Source of the DNA: RPRI01 sp051233685
GTDB lineage: Bacteria; Desulfobacterota; Desulfobacteria; Desulfobacterales; RPRI01
NCBI RefSeq assembly: GCF_051233685.1
Contig: NZ_JBAMMY010000049.1
Coordinates: 1-64,000, forward strand
DNA: 64,000 nucleotides
Direction of reading: 5' to 3'
Made by a program: the position numbers and the translations under genes. A model generated the notes under the pieces. That model had not been told where the DNA came from and did not search any database. It saw only the letters and a list, made by a program, of their open reading frames with translations. Below are positions 8,972-16,396 of the stretch, piece by piece (the first letter of the stretch is position 1; each line of letters opens with the position of its first letter).

Positions 8972-8987
8972 TGGCATAAAGGTTGCT
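8972..8987 (+). promoter_or_regulatory. Sigma-54 (-24/-12) promoter of the motA-fliL-fliA operon
   Basis: TGGCATAAAGGTTGCT carries the GG and GC dinucleotides at exact sigma-54 spacing with a near-consensus TGGCA and TTGCT. The predicted start is near 8999 and the motA ATG is at 9118, leaving a leader of about 119 bases. That leader contains a terminator-like hairpin (9067-9100). This promoter can serve the closely packed genes from motA onward. Confidence 0.82.
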
Positions 8988-9066
8988 ATAGATTAAAACC
9001 GGGAAGCAAAATCAGAACTTCATCTTTGTTCCTCATTTCAGGTCGAGGCAATCTGCACAGGGCCTG

Positions 9067-9100
9067 TTGATGGACTTTTTTGTGTCCATCAATTTTATAT
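9067..9100 (+). promoter_or_regulatory. Terminator-like hairpin in the motA leader
   Basis: TTGATGGAC (9067-9075) pairs perfectly with GTCCATCAA (9084-9092) around an 8-base T-rich loop, and TTTTATAT follows at once. This has the form of an intrinsic terminator but sits between the sigma-54 promoter and the motA start, as an attenuator would. It could instead end read-through from upstream. Confidence 0.55.
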
Positions 9101-9117
9101 AACAGTTGTGAGATATT

Positions 9118-9867
9118 ATGGATATAGCTACAGTTTTGGGTATTTTTTCAGCGTTCGGACTTGTCTTTGTTGCCATTTTCATGGGCGGTGGAATTAAACT
9201 TTTTATAGATTTGCCGTCATTGATGATTGTTGCCGGAGGCACACTGGGCGCAACAATGATTAACTACCCTCTGAGCGAGATTCTTGGTGTTTTCAGGGTT
9301 GTAAAAAACGCATTCTTTACCAGCAATATACAAAACGAATGGCTGATACGGATATTTGTAGGTTTTGCCAACAGAGTCAGACGGGAAGGATTGCTTTCAC
9401 TGGATGGAGAGCTTTCAGGGATAAAGGACGAATTTTTGAAAAAAGGGATTCAGCTTTCAATAGACGGTCTCGAGCCGCAGGAGATAAAAAATATTCTGGA
9501 AACAGAGATCGATTTTATAAGAAGCCGCCACAGTCTTGGTGCTGAAATCTTTGTAACTATGGGAACATATGCACCTGCACTGGGTATGATCGGCACTTTG
9601 ATCGGATTGATTCAGATGCTTCAGTCTATGGATGATCCGGGCAAAATTGGGCCATCAATGTCGGTTGCTTTGGTTACTACTTTCTACGGTTCTATCATGG
9701 CAAATATTATATGCCTTCCCATCGCCGGGAAATTAAGAACAAGAAGCAAAGAGGAAATATTGTCGAAAGAAATGATGATTCAAGGTGTTATTTCACTTTC
9801 AAATGGTGATAACCCAAGAATTCTGGAAGAAAGACTAAAAGTGTTTGTGCCCGGCGGCCGCAGGTAG
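9118..9867 (+). CDS. motA: Flagellar stator protein MotA/PomA
   Basis: MotA is the multi-pass stator subunit that, with MotB, conducts ions and drives the rotor. The 249-residue protein has the four expected hydrophobic segments: two near the N-terminus (about 5-55) and two after the cytoplasmic loop (about 150-205). The MotA/TolQ/ExbB domain is visible, including APALGMIGTLIGLIQML. The charged cytoplasmic loop between segments 2 and 3 is where FliG contacts are made in the family. It is followed at short distance by two motB-like genes. Whether H+ or Na+ is used cannot be settled here. Confidence 0.94.
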   Translation: MDIATVLGIFSAFGLVFVAIFMGGGIKLFIDLPSLMIVAGGTLGATMINYPLSEILGVFRVVKNAFFTSNIQNEWLIRIFVGFANRVRREGLLSLDGELSGIKDEFLKKGIQLSIDGLEPQEIKNILETEIDFIRSRHSLGAEIFVTMGTYAPALGMIGTLIGLIQMLQSMDDPGKIGPSMSVALVTTFYGSIMANIICLPIAGKLRTRSKEEILSKEMMIQGVISLSNGDNPRILEERLKVFVPGGRR

Positions 9868-9877
9868 TGTTTAAGCT

Positions 9878-10612
9878 ATGAATAGAAAAAAGAAAAACAA
9901 CGGACAGGATCTGGTAAGAGACATAGGTGCAACTATAACGGTTTCACTTTTTATGATTATTCTCACATTTTTCATTTTACTTAATTCAATGGCTATAATT
10001 GATCAAAACAGAAAACGCACCGCAATAAAGTCTCTGGCTGAGTCGTTTGGAAGTTTAACTGACAAAGCAGCATCTTCTGCGCATCCGGAGGTTGATAAGG
10101 GGAAAATCCTTGAAAAGGCTCTGGGCGGGATCAATGAAAATGCAAATGATGACATAGGTATAAAAACCGGAGCCGGAAGAGAAGTGCTTACGATGGGAGA
10201 AAAAGCTCTGTTTTATACAAACAGGCACCTGCTCAAACCTGAGTCATTTGCTCTGCTGAAAAAAGTGGGAAATTTTATCAATCAGGGAAACTATAAGGTT
10301 TTGATCGTAGGACATACTGATAATCGTGATGCACAGGAAAAAGGATATAATTCCAACTGGGAAATTTCAAGTCTGATGGCCGTTCAATTGCAAAAATACT
10401 TTATAGAAGAATGCAAGATAAAACCGGACAGAATAACAGCCTATGGGTATGGAAGCCAGCAGCCAGCAGCTTCAAATGATACCCCTGAATCCAGGCAGAA
10501 GAACAGAAGAATTGAAATAATATTTAACAGTGATTCACCTGTAAAAAAAGTTTATTCCGAATCGCCTTCCGGTAACTTTACTTATAGGAGATTTAACTTC
10601 AATGCTTATTAA
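9878..10612 (+). CDS. MotB-like OmpA-domain protein lacking the ion-binding Asp
   Basis: This 244-residue protein has one N-terminal membrane segment (about 16-40) and a C-terminal OmpA/MotB peptidoglycan-binding domain (VGHTDN near 146-151, NRRIEI near the end). At the position of the essential MotB Asp in the membrane helix it has Ser23 (TVSLFMIILTFF), while the next gene has Asp29. It therefore probably cannot carry ions as a normal MotB does. It may be a structural stator partner or a MotY-like accessory. It overlaps the next gene by 11 bases, so both are surely co-expressed with motA. Confidence 0.85.
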   Translation: MNRKKKNNGQDLVRDIGATITVSLFMIILTFFILLNSMAIIDQNRKRTAIKSLAESFGSLTDKAASSAHPEVDKGKILEKALGGINENANDDIGIKTGAGREVLTMGEKALFYTNRHLLKPESFALLKKVGNFINQGNYKVLIVGHTDNRDAQEKGYNSNWEISSLMAVQLQKYFIEECKIKPDRITAYGYGSQQPAASNDTPESRQKNRRIEIIFNSDSPVKKVYSESPSGNFTYRRFNFNAY

Positions 10613-11261
10613 TACCAAAAGAAGTAAAATAGAAACAAATGATGAGACGGTCATAAAAACTGATACGTGGATGGTTACACTGTCAGATATTATCATGCTT
10701 ATGATTACTTTTTTTGTGATGCTCCTGACAATGTCTTCCATAAATCAGAGATCTCTCAAAAATACCTTTAATTATCTTAAACAATCAATCGGAGGGTCAG
10801 CGTATCAAGGCCACAGAGGAAGCGAATCGATAGAAAATATTAAAGCAGCACTAAAAAATATCGATGGGTCTGTAGATATTAAAGAAGATGAACGCGGTAT
10901 TGTATTGTCGCTTCATGAAGACATTCTTTTTGAGCCGGGAAAATCTGTAATCAAAAAGGAAAACTACCGGATTCTGGATTCTATTGCAGCTGTAGCCGAT
11001 GCCTGTCCGAATAAAATTATGATCATGGGTCACACTGATGACTTACCTGTGCAAGTCGGCGAATATGAGTCTAACTGGGAACTGTCAGCATACAGAGGGC
11101 TTTATGTTCTTAATTATTTCATCAATAACAAACATCTGCCTCCTGACCGGTTTAACGTTGGCGGTTATGGGGCGTTTCGTCCGTTGTTTCCCAATAACAG
11201 CGCAAAAAACAGGTCTTTAAACAGAAGAGTAGAAATAATTTTTAAATATAAAGAGGTGTAA
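10602..11261 (+). CDS. motB: Flagellar stator protein MotB/PomB
   Basis: MotB anchors the stator to peptidoglycan and supplies the ion-binding Asp. The 219-residue protein has the typical WMVTLSDIIMLMITFF segment (about 23-38), with Asp29 at the conserved ion-binding place. An OmpA-like domain follows (MGHTDDLPV near 145, LNRRVEIIF near the C-terminus). AGGAG precedes the ATG, which lies inside the end of the previous motB-like gene. Together with motA this makes a complete stator. The second MotB-like protein beside it is the odd feature. Confidence 0.93.
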   Translation: MLINTKRSKIETNDETVIKTDTWMVTLSDIIMLMITFFVMLLTMSSINQRSLKNTFNYLKQSIGGSAYQGHRGSESIENIKAALKNIDGSVDIKEDERGIVLSLHEDILFEPGKSVIKKENYRILDSIAAVADACPNKIMIMGHTDDLPVQVGEYESNWELSAYRGLYVLNYFINNKHLPPDRFNVGGYGAFRPLFPNNSAKNRSLNRRVEIIFKYKEV

Positions 11262-11264
11262 TTT

Positions 11265-11780
11265 ATGGCGGAAGAATCAGTTGCCAACGAAGAAGCAAAG
11301 ACAGAAAAAGCCCCGAAAAAATCTATGCTCAAGTGGGTGATTATAGCTTGTTCGGTTCTGGTTGTGGGAATAGCCGGGTTTTTTGGCTGGAGTATGTTTA
11401 TGAAGAAAGGAGCAAGCGGGGATAGTCATAAAGCAGAAGTTTCGGAAACTCACGGAGAAAAAAAGTCTGAAGAAAGCAGAGGCATTTTCCCGCTTGAATC
11501 ATTTATTGTTAATTTGATGGACACCGGAACCGGCAAAAAATATCTTAAAGTCACGATGGAACTTGAAGTTATGGATGAAATTGGAAAGAAAAAGGTGGAA
11601 GCTTATAAAACTCAGCTTAAAGACACCATTTTAATGCTGCTTTCCAGCCGGTCCTATGAAGAAATCAATACTGTTGAGGGGAAACTGGATCTGAAGCAGG
11701 CTCTTTTAGCAAGGATCAATCAGACAATGGGTGAAAACGCAGTATCTAAAATATACTTCACAGAATTTGTTGTGCAATAG
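11265..11780 (+). CDS. fliL: Flagellar basal body-associated protein FliL
   Basis: FliL is a single-pass inner-membrane protein around the stator that helps keep stators engaged under load. The 171-residue protein has a charged N-terminus, one membrane segment (about 23-46), a Ser/Lys-rich linker and the FliL domain. That domain ends with the typical VSKIYFTEFVVQ. AGAGGTG lies before the ATG. It follows motB by 3 bases and precedes fliM, the common fliL-fliM order. A divergent FliL-like protein is encoded further down at 21308. Confidence 0.93.
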   Translation: MAEESVANEEAKTEKAPKKSMLKWVIIACSVLVVGIAGFFGWSMFMKKGASGDSHKAEVSETHGEKKSEESRGIFPLESFIVNLMDTGTGKKYLKVTMELEVMDEIGKKKVEAYKTQLKDTILMLLSSRSYEEINTVEGKLDLKQALLARINQTMGENAVSKIYFTEFVVQ

Positions 11781-11788
11781 AGATAGCA

Positions 11789-12757
11789 ATGGCGAATATC
11801 TTATCACAAGAAGAAGTTGACTCCCTTTTAGGCGGTATAGACGAAGGAAGTGTTGAAACCGAATCCGATGTTCCCGAAATAGACGGGGCCATTGGTCTAT
11901 ATGATTTCGGCAAAAAAAGCAGTCCCGGCCACCTCAGTCTGCCGGGTTTAGGCATGATAAATGAAAGGTTTATCAATTTTTTAAACGAAAGCCTTCCGGG
12001 GACTATAGGTTTAAGTACCGATGTAAGTGTTGACGAGATCGACTCGATTAAGTTCGGCGATTTCTGCCGGTCGCTTCCTGTACCTACAAGTCTTAACATT
12101 TTCAAAATGGAGCCGCTTAAGGGTTTTGCCCTTCTGGTTTTTGAAGGTTGGCTGGTGTTTGCTTTTGTGGATGCCATGTTCGGAGGAAAAGGTGTAAGCC
12201 ATGTTAAACTTGAAGGAAGGGGATTTACTGCCATTGAGCAAAAGATTGTAAGCCGTATCGTAGATATTGTGCTGGTTGATCTTCAAAAGGCCTGGGCTGA
12301 AATTAAAGACCTCAAGATGGTTTACACCCGTTCGGAAATGGATCCGCAATTTGCCGGTATTGCTAAACCGACAGATATGATCATTGCTACAAAGTTCGCT
12401 TTAAATATAGGAAATTTTACCGGAGGAATGACTATATGTCTGCCCTATGACGTTATCGAACCGATTGGGGAAAAACTTAAAGAAAACTATAGGAGCGAAA
12501 AATTTGAAGCGGATCCGGTATGGAAACAGCACATAAAAAAGAAAATTCAGGAATTGGACATCAACCTGAAATGTACGCTGGGAAGGATAAAAATTACCGG
12601 CCGAGAATTTTTAGAGATGAAAGTAGACGACGTGCTGCTTACAGGTCAGAAAGTTGATGACCCGATTGTTGTTAGCGTGGGGGATCTAAATAAGTTTAAA
12701 GGGCATGTTGGTTCCATGAATAATAAGAAGGCGATAAGAATAGCAGATAAAATATAA
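11789..12757 (+). CDS. fliM: Flagellar motor switch protein FliM
   Basis: FliM forms the middle of the C-ring and binds CheY-P to switch rotation. The 322-residue protein begins with LSQEEVDSLLGGI (about residues 4-16), the CheY-binding type N-terminus. The CheC-like middle domain follows and the SpoA (FliN-like) C-terminal domain runs from about residue 245. The protein size is normal. It is followed 12 bases later by fliN. FliG, its upper C-ring partner, is not encoded in the window. Confidence 0.96.
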   Translation: MANILSQEEVDSLLGGIDEGSVETESDVPEIDGAIGLYDFGKKSSPGHLSLPGLGMINERFINFLNESLPGTIGLSTDVSVDEIDSIKFGDFCRSLPVPTSLNIFKMEPLKGFALLVFEGWLVFAFVDAMFGGKGVSHVKLEGRGFTAIEQKIVSRIVDIVLVDLQKAWAEIKDLKMVYTRSEMDPQFAGIAKPTDMIIATKFALNIGNFTGGMTICLPYDVIEPIGEKLKENYRSEKFEADPVWKQHIKKKIQELDINLKCTLGRIKITGREFLEMKVDDVLLTGQKVDDPIVVSVGDLNKFKGHVGSMNNKKAIRIADKI

Positions 12758-12769
12758 CCGGAGTGAAAA

Positions 12770-13105
12770 ATGGATGATTTAAATGATAGCAACGGAACAG
12801 CAAATAATAGCTCACAGAATATGGAAGATACGGGATTAAACCAAAGGTATGATATCGATATTATCCTGGACATCCCGCTTGAATTGAGGGTGGAGTTGGG
12901 ACAAACCAGGATGCTTATAAATGATCTTCTTCAGCTGGGCCAGGGTTCGATTATAGAGTTGAATAAGCAGATAGGAGATCCTATCGATATCTTTATATGC
13001 GACAAGCTGATTGCAAAGGGTGAAGTTGTAGTAGTGGACGATAAATTCGGCATACGATTGACAAATATTATAAGCCCGACAGAACGTATCAAATCTTTGG
13101 GTTAA
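12770..13105 (+). CDS. fliN: Flagellar motor switch protein FliN
   Basis: FliN makes the base of the C-ring together with FliM and helps dock the export ATPase complex. The 111-residue protein has a short polar N-terminal tail and a SpoA domain from about residue 28 (contains LDIPLELRVELGQTRMLINDLLQLGQGSIIEL). The length is typical for a single-domain FliN. The ATG follows CGGAGTG. The gene lies tightly between fliM and fliO. Confidence 0.95.
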   Translation: MDDLNDSNGTANNSSQNMEDTGLNQRYDIDIILDIPLELRVELGQTRMLINDLLQLGQGSIIELNKQIGDPIDIFICDKLIAKGEVVVVDDKFGIRLTNIISPTERIKSLG

Positions 13106-13116
13106 AGGATTTAGCC

Positions 13117-13410
13117 ATGAACGGGGCATTGGATATCAACTTGTTAAGTACCGGTTTAAAAACAGCCGCTATGCTTTTAATCGTACTGGCCGTTTTAATA
13201 TGCGTACTTTATATAATGAAAAGGTTTTTATTTTCTCAGAAAGAATCGGGGAAAGAGCAAATCATCAAGGTTATTTCATCTATGCATTTGTCTCCTAAAG
13301 AAAAAATTCAGGTTATTGAAATATCGGGTGAAAGAATTGCGGTTGGAATTACTCCCGGCTCCATAAATTTTTTAGTCAGGCTAAGGGATGGCAATGAACA
13401 GAATGAATAA
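13117..13410 (+). CDS. fliO: Flagellar biosynthesis protein FliO
   Basis: FliO helps assemble the FliP-FliR core of the flagellar type III export gate. This 97-residue protein has one membrane helix (about 15-36) followed by a small basic cytoplasmic domain (contains KVISSMHLSPKEKIQVIEISGERIAVGIT), as in FliO/FliZ proteins. It overlaps the start of fliP by 23 bases. Sequence conservation in this family is low, so position between fliN and fliP carries much of the weight. Confidence 0.88.
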   Translation: MNGALDINLLSTGLKTAAMLLIVLAVLICVLYIMKRFLFSQKESGKEQIIKVISSMHLSPKEKIQVIEISGERIAVGITPGSINFLVRLRDGNEQNE

Positions 13411-14209
13411 AAATATATCCATAACAGCTCTTTTAAAACCAAAGGGAAAGAGTATAAAAATTATTTTATTTTTCCTGGCCGTTTCTGCCATCCTGCTCAT
13501 CTTGGCAGCAAACAGTGCAACAGCAGCAAATATAGCTTTTCCTTCATTACGCATTGGTGTTGAGCCCGGAGAAAATCCGGAACAGGTATCGGTGTTGATA
13601 CAAATACTTTTTTTATTAACCGTTCTTAGCCTTGCACCGGCCATTCTGATAATGATGACGCCTTTTACCAGACTGGCTATCGTTTTTTCCTTTTTAAGAC
13701 AGGCGCTCGGAACCCAGCAGACTCCATCCAATCAGATTATAGCAGGTCTGTCGCTGTTTATAACCTTTTTTATTATGATGCCTCAATGGCAGGAGATCAA
13801 CAACAATGCGCTGCAGCCTTATCTTGAAAAAAAGATTTCGCAGGAGACAGCTCTTAAAGAGGCTATGATTCCGATTCGTAAATTTATGTTCAGACAAACC
13901 CGTGAAAAGGATTTGGCTATATTTGTAAAAATGTCTAAATCCGAAAAGCCGAATTCACCTGAAGACATTTCGATGACTACTCTTATACCTGCTTTTGTAA
14001 TAAGCGAGCTTAAGACAGCTTTTATTATCGGCTTTGTTCTGTTTGTTCCTTTTTTGATAATTGATATGGTTGTAGCGAGCGTTTTGCTTAGTATGGGAAT
14101 GATGATGCTTCCGCCGATTCTTATCTCATTGCCGTTTAAATTAATGCTGTTCGTTCTGGTTGATGGCTGGAACCTGATAGTTGGTTCAATGGTAAAAAGT
14201 TTTGTATAA
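13388..14209 (+). CDS. fliP: Flagellar export gate protein FliP
   Basis: FliP is the main subunit of the FliP5-Q4-R1 export gate. The 273-residue protein has an N-terminal signal-like hydrophobic segment (about 24-46) ending near ANSATAAN. The diagnostic FliP block MTPFTRLAIVFSFLRQALGTQQTPSNQI is near residues 88-115, and the C-terminal membrane helices include FIIGFVLFVPFLIIDMVVASVLLSMGMMMLPP. AAGGG precedes the ATG inside fliO. The order fliO-P-Q-R-flhB is standard. Confidence 0.96.
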   Translation: MAMNRMNKNISITALLKPKGKSIKIILFFLAVSAILLILAANSATAANIAFPSLRIGVEPGENPEQVSVLIQILFLLTVLSLAPAILIMMTPFTRLAIVFSFLRQALGTQQTPSNQIIAGLSLFITFFIMMPQWQEINNNALQPYLEKKISQETALKEAMIPIRKFMFRQTREKDLAIFVKMSKSEKPNSPEDISMTTLIPAFVISELKTAFIIGFVLFVPFLIIDMVVASVLLSMGMMMLPPILISLPFKLMLFVLVDGWNLIVGSMVKSFV

Positions 14210-14224
14210 GGAGATGAAAGTATA

Positions 14225-14494
14225 ATGTCACCGGAATTTGTAATTAATCTTGCGCAGGAAGCAATTAAAACAACAATATTGGTTTCCATGCCGGTTTTGC
14301 TTATCGCGCTGGTAGTCGGTCTTGTAATCAGTATTTTTCAGGCTGTAACTCAGATTAATGAGATGACACTTACCTTTGTACCCAAAATACTTGCGATATT
14401 TCTGGGGCTGATTCTTTTCGGGAGCTGGATGCTGGAGCATATCGCAACTTTTACAATAAACACGATCCAACAGATACCTAATTATATAAGGTAA
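14225..14494 (+). CDS. fliQ: Flagellar export gate protein FliQ
   Basis: FliQ is the small two-helix subunit of the flagellar type III export gate. The 89-residue length and two hydrophobic hairpin segments (about 17-41 and 50-73) are typical. The linking stretch QAVTQINEMTLTFVPKI is the family signature. AAGGAGATG lies upstream of the ATG. It sits between fliP and fliR with short gaps. Confidence 0.95.
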   Translation: MSPEFVINLAQEAIKTTILVSMPVLLIALVVGLVISIFQAVTQINEMTLTFVPKILAIFLGLILFGSWMLEHIATFTINTIQQIPNYIR

Positions 14495-14502
14495 TAATCT
14501 AT

Positions 14503-15285
14503 ATGGATCTGCTTAATATACAATATAATGAGATCAAGATATTTCTTTTTATACTGATAAGAGTTGGGGTTATTTTATTTCTTATGCCCTTCTTTAATTC
14601 CAGGATTATCCCGGTTCCGGTTAAAGCCGGGCTTACGATTATATTGGCGATGATCCTTTTTCCTGTTAGCGGTCCTTACACAGGAGTATATCCGGACACC
14701 ACATGGGGAATGTTTGGCCTGATAATCGGAGAATTGATTACAGGTATGATTTTAGGATTAATGACCCAGTTCTTTTTTGAAGGTATCCGCATGATGGGGC
14801 AGATAGCCGGAATGGAAATAGGGTTTTCCATAGCAAATGTCTTAGATCCGCAAAGTGGGTTTCAGACTTCAATTCTTTCCAATATAGCTTACTTACTTGC
14901 TATAGTACTTTTTCTTATTTTAAACGGGCACTATATAATATTGAACGCAATCAGAGAAAGCTTTGCAATCATACAACCGGGTTCGGTACACCTGACTCAG
15001 CAGGTATTCAAGGAGATGTTACACAGATCAGGAGAAATGTTTGTTATAGCTATTCAGATAGGCGCGCCTGTCATTTCCGCCATTTTATTTATTCAGCTCG
15101 CATTCGGTCTTATTACAAGACTTCTGCCCCAGATGAATGTCATGGTTGTCGCATTCCCTTTGCAGATAGTAACCGGGTTGATTTTTTTTGGCATATCATT
15201 ATGGGTAATGCTGCACTTCATAGAAAAGTATGTGCAAACTTTGGATAGACAGTTAATTAATATGATGTATTTTCTTAGAGGATAG
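14503..15285 (+). CDS. fliR: Flagellar export gate protein FliR
   Basis: FliR is the single-copy subunit that completes the export gate and contacts FlhB. The 260-residue protein has about six hydrophobic segments, and the family block around GMEIGFSIANVLDPQSGFQTSILSN lies near residues 105-130. The C-terminus has the typical LLPQMNVMVVAFPLQI helix region. It starts 8 bases after fliQ and ends 3 bases before flhB, so translation is probably coupled. Confidence 0.95.
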   Translation: MDLLNIQYNEIKIFLFILIRVGVILFLMPFFNSRIIPVPVKAGLTIILAMILFPVSGPYTGVYPDTTWGMFGLIIGELITGMILGLMTQFFFEGIRMMGQIAGMEIGFSIANVLDPQSGFQTSILSNIAYLLAIVLFLILNGHYIILNAIRESFAIIQPGSVHLTQQVFKEMLHRSGEMFVIAIQIGAPVISAILFIQLAFGLITRLLPQMNVMVVAFPLQIVTGLIFFGISLWVMLHFIEKYVQTLDRQLINMMYFLRG

Positions 15286-15288
15286 ACA

Positions 15289-16359
15289 ATGGCCGAGGAA
15301 GCAAGCGGGGAAAAAACCGAGAAACCTACCCCAAAAAAGCGAGAAGACATACGGAAAAAAGGAGAGGTAGCAAAAAGCAAAGAGCTTTCTTCTGTTGTCG
15401 TTCTTTTCTCCGGACTGTTTGCCATGGGAATCTACGGTTCTTTTATGCTTTCAAAGGTTCAGGAAATAACGAAAAGTTTATTATCCAACCCAACTATAAC
15501 TGATCTGACTATTCATGGTGTTATGGAATTTTCCCGGCATCTTATTATTTCTTTTGTTGTGATTTTGGCCCCTCTTCTTGCTGCTGTTTTTGCCGGGGCT
15601 GTTTTGTCCAATATAGCGCAGGTTGGTTTTATGGTATCCGGAGAACTGATTAAACCAAAATTTTCAAAACTAAATCCGTTCAAAGGGCTAAAAAGATTAG
15701 TTTCCATGCAATCAGTAATGGAGCTGTTTAAATCAATGGTGAAGCTTATCATTGTGGGTGCAACAGCTTATTTAACCATAACTCACGAGATGGATAATGT
15801 TTCCATGCTTGGTGAGCTCGAACTTGTGTCTATTTTTCATTATATCTTCGCTACTTTTTATAATATCTTTCTGAAATGCTCTATTGCAATGCTGGTTCTC
15901 GTTGTAATTGACTACGCCTATCAGAGATGGGAATTCGAAAAAAGAATTAAAATGAGCAAGCAGGAAATTAAAGATGAATATAAAAAAACAGAAGGTGACC
16001 CGCAGGTCAAATCAAGAATCAGAGCCATTCAGATGGAAATGGCCAGAAAAAGGATGATGCAGGACGTTCCCAAGGCGGATGTGATTATTACAAACCCGAC
16101 TCATTTTGCAGTTGCCATTAAGTACAACGGCCTTGAAATGAATGCTCCTAAGGTTATAGCCAAGGGCGCGGGGGAAATTGCTGCAAGGATAAAAAGCCTT
16201 GCAGCAGATCATAATATTCCGGTGGTGGAAAACAAAGAACTTGCCCGGAATCTGTACAAGCTTGTGGAAATCGGCAGGGAAATCCCGGCTGATCTTTATC
16301 AGGCGGTAGCCGGGGTTCTGGCATATATCTATAAATTAAAAGGCAATTATAATCGTTAA
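15289..16359 (+). CDS. flhB: Flagellar export specificity protein FlhB
   Basis: FlhB controls the switch from hook-type to filament-type export. The 356-residue protein starts with the basic EKTEKPTPKKREDIRKKGEVAKSKEL region (about 9-34). Four membrane segments follow, and the cytoplasmic domain contains the autocleavage motif NPTH at residues 269-272. Normal length. A short second gene at 24050 encodes only an FlhB C-terminal-like domain. Confidence 0.97.
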   Translation: MAEEASGEKTEKPTPKKREDIRKKGEVAKSKELSSVVVLFSGLFAMGIYGSFMLSKVQEITKSLLSNPTITDLTIHGVMEFSRHLIISFVVILAPLLAAVFAGAVLSNIAQVGFMVSGELIKPKFSKLNPFKGLKRLVSMQSVMELFKSMVKLIIVGATAYLTITHEMDNVSMLGELELVSIFHYIFATFYNIFLKCSIAMLVLVVIDYAYQRWEFEKRIKMSKQEIKDEYKKTEGDPQVKSRIRAIQMEMARKRMMQDVPKADVIITNPTHFAVAIKYNGLEMNAPKVIAKGAGEIAARIKSLAADHNIPVVENKELARNLYKLVEIGREIPADLYQAVAGVLAYIYKLKGNYNR

Positions 16360-16396
16360 CGTGTCATTAACAGCAGAGCTGGTGGGTGAATAAGAA

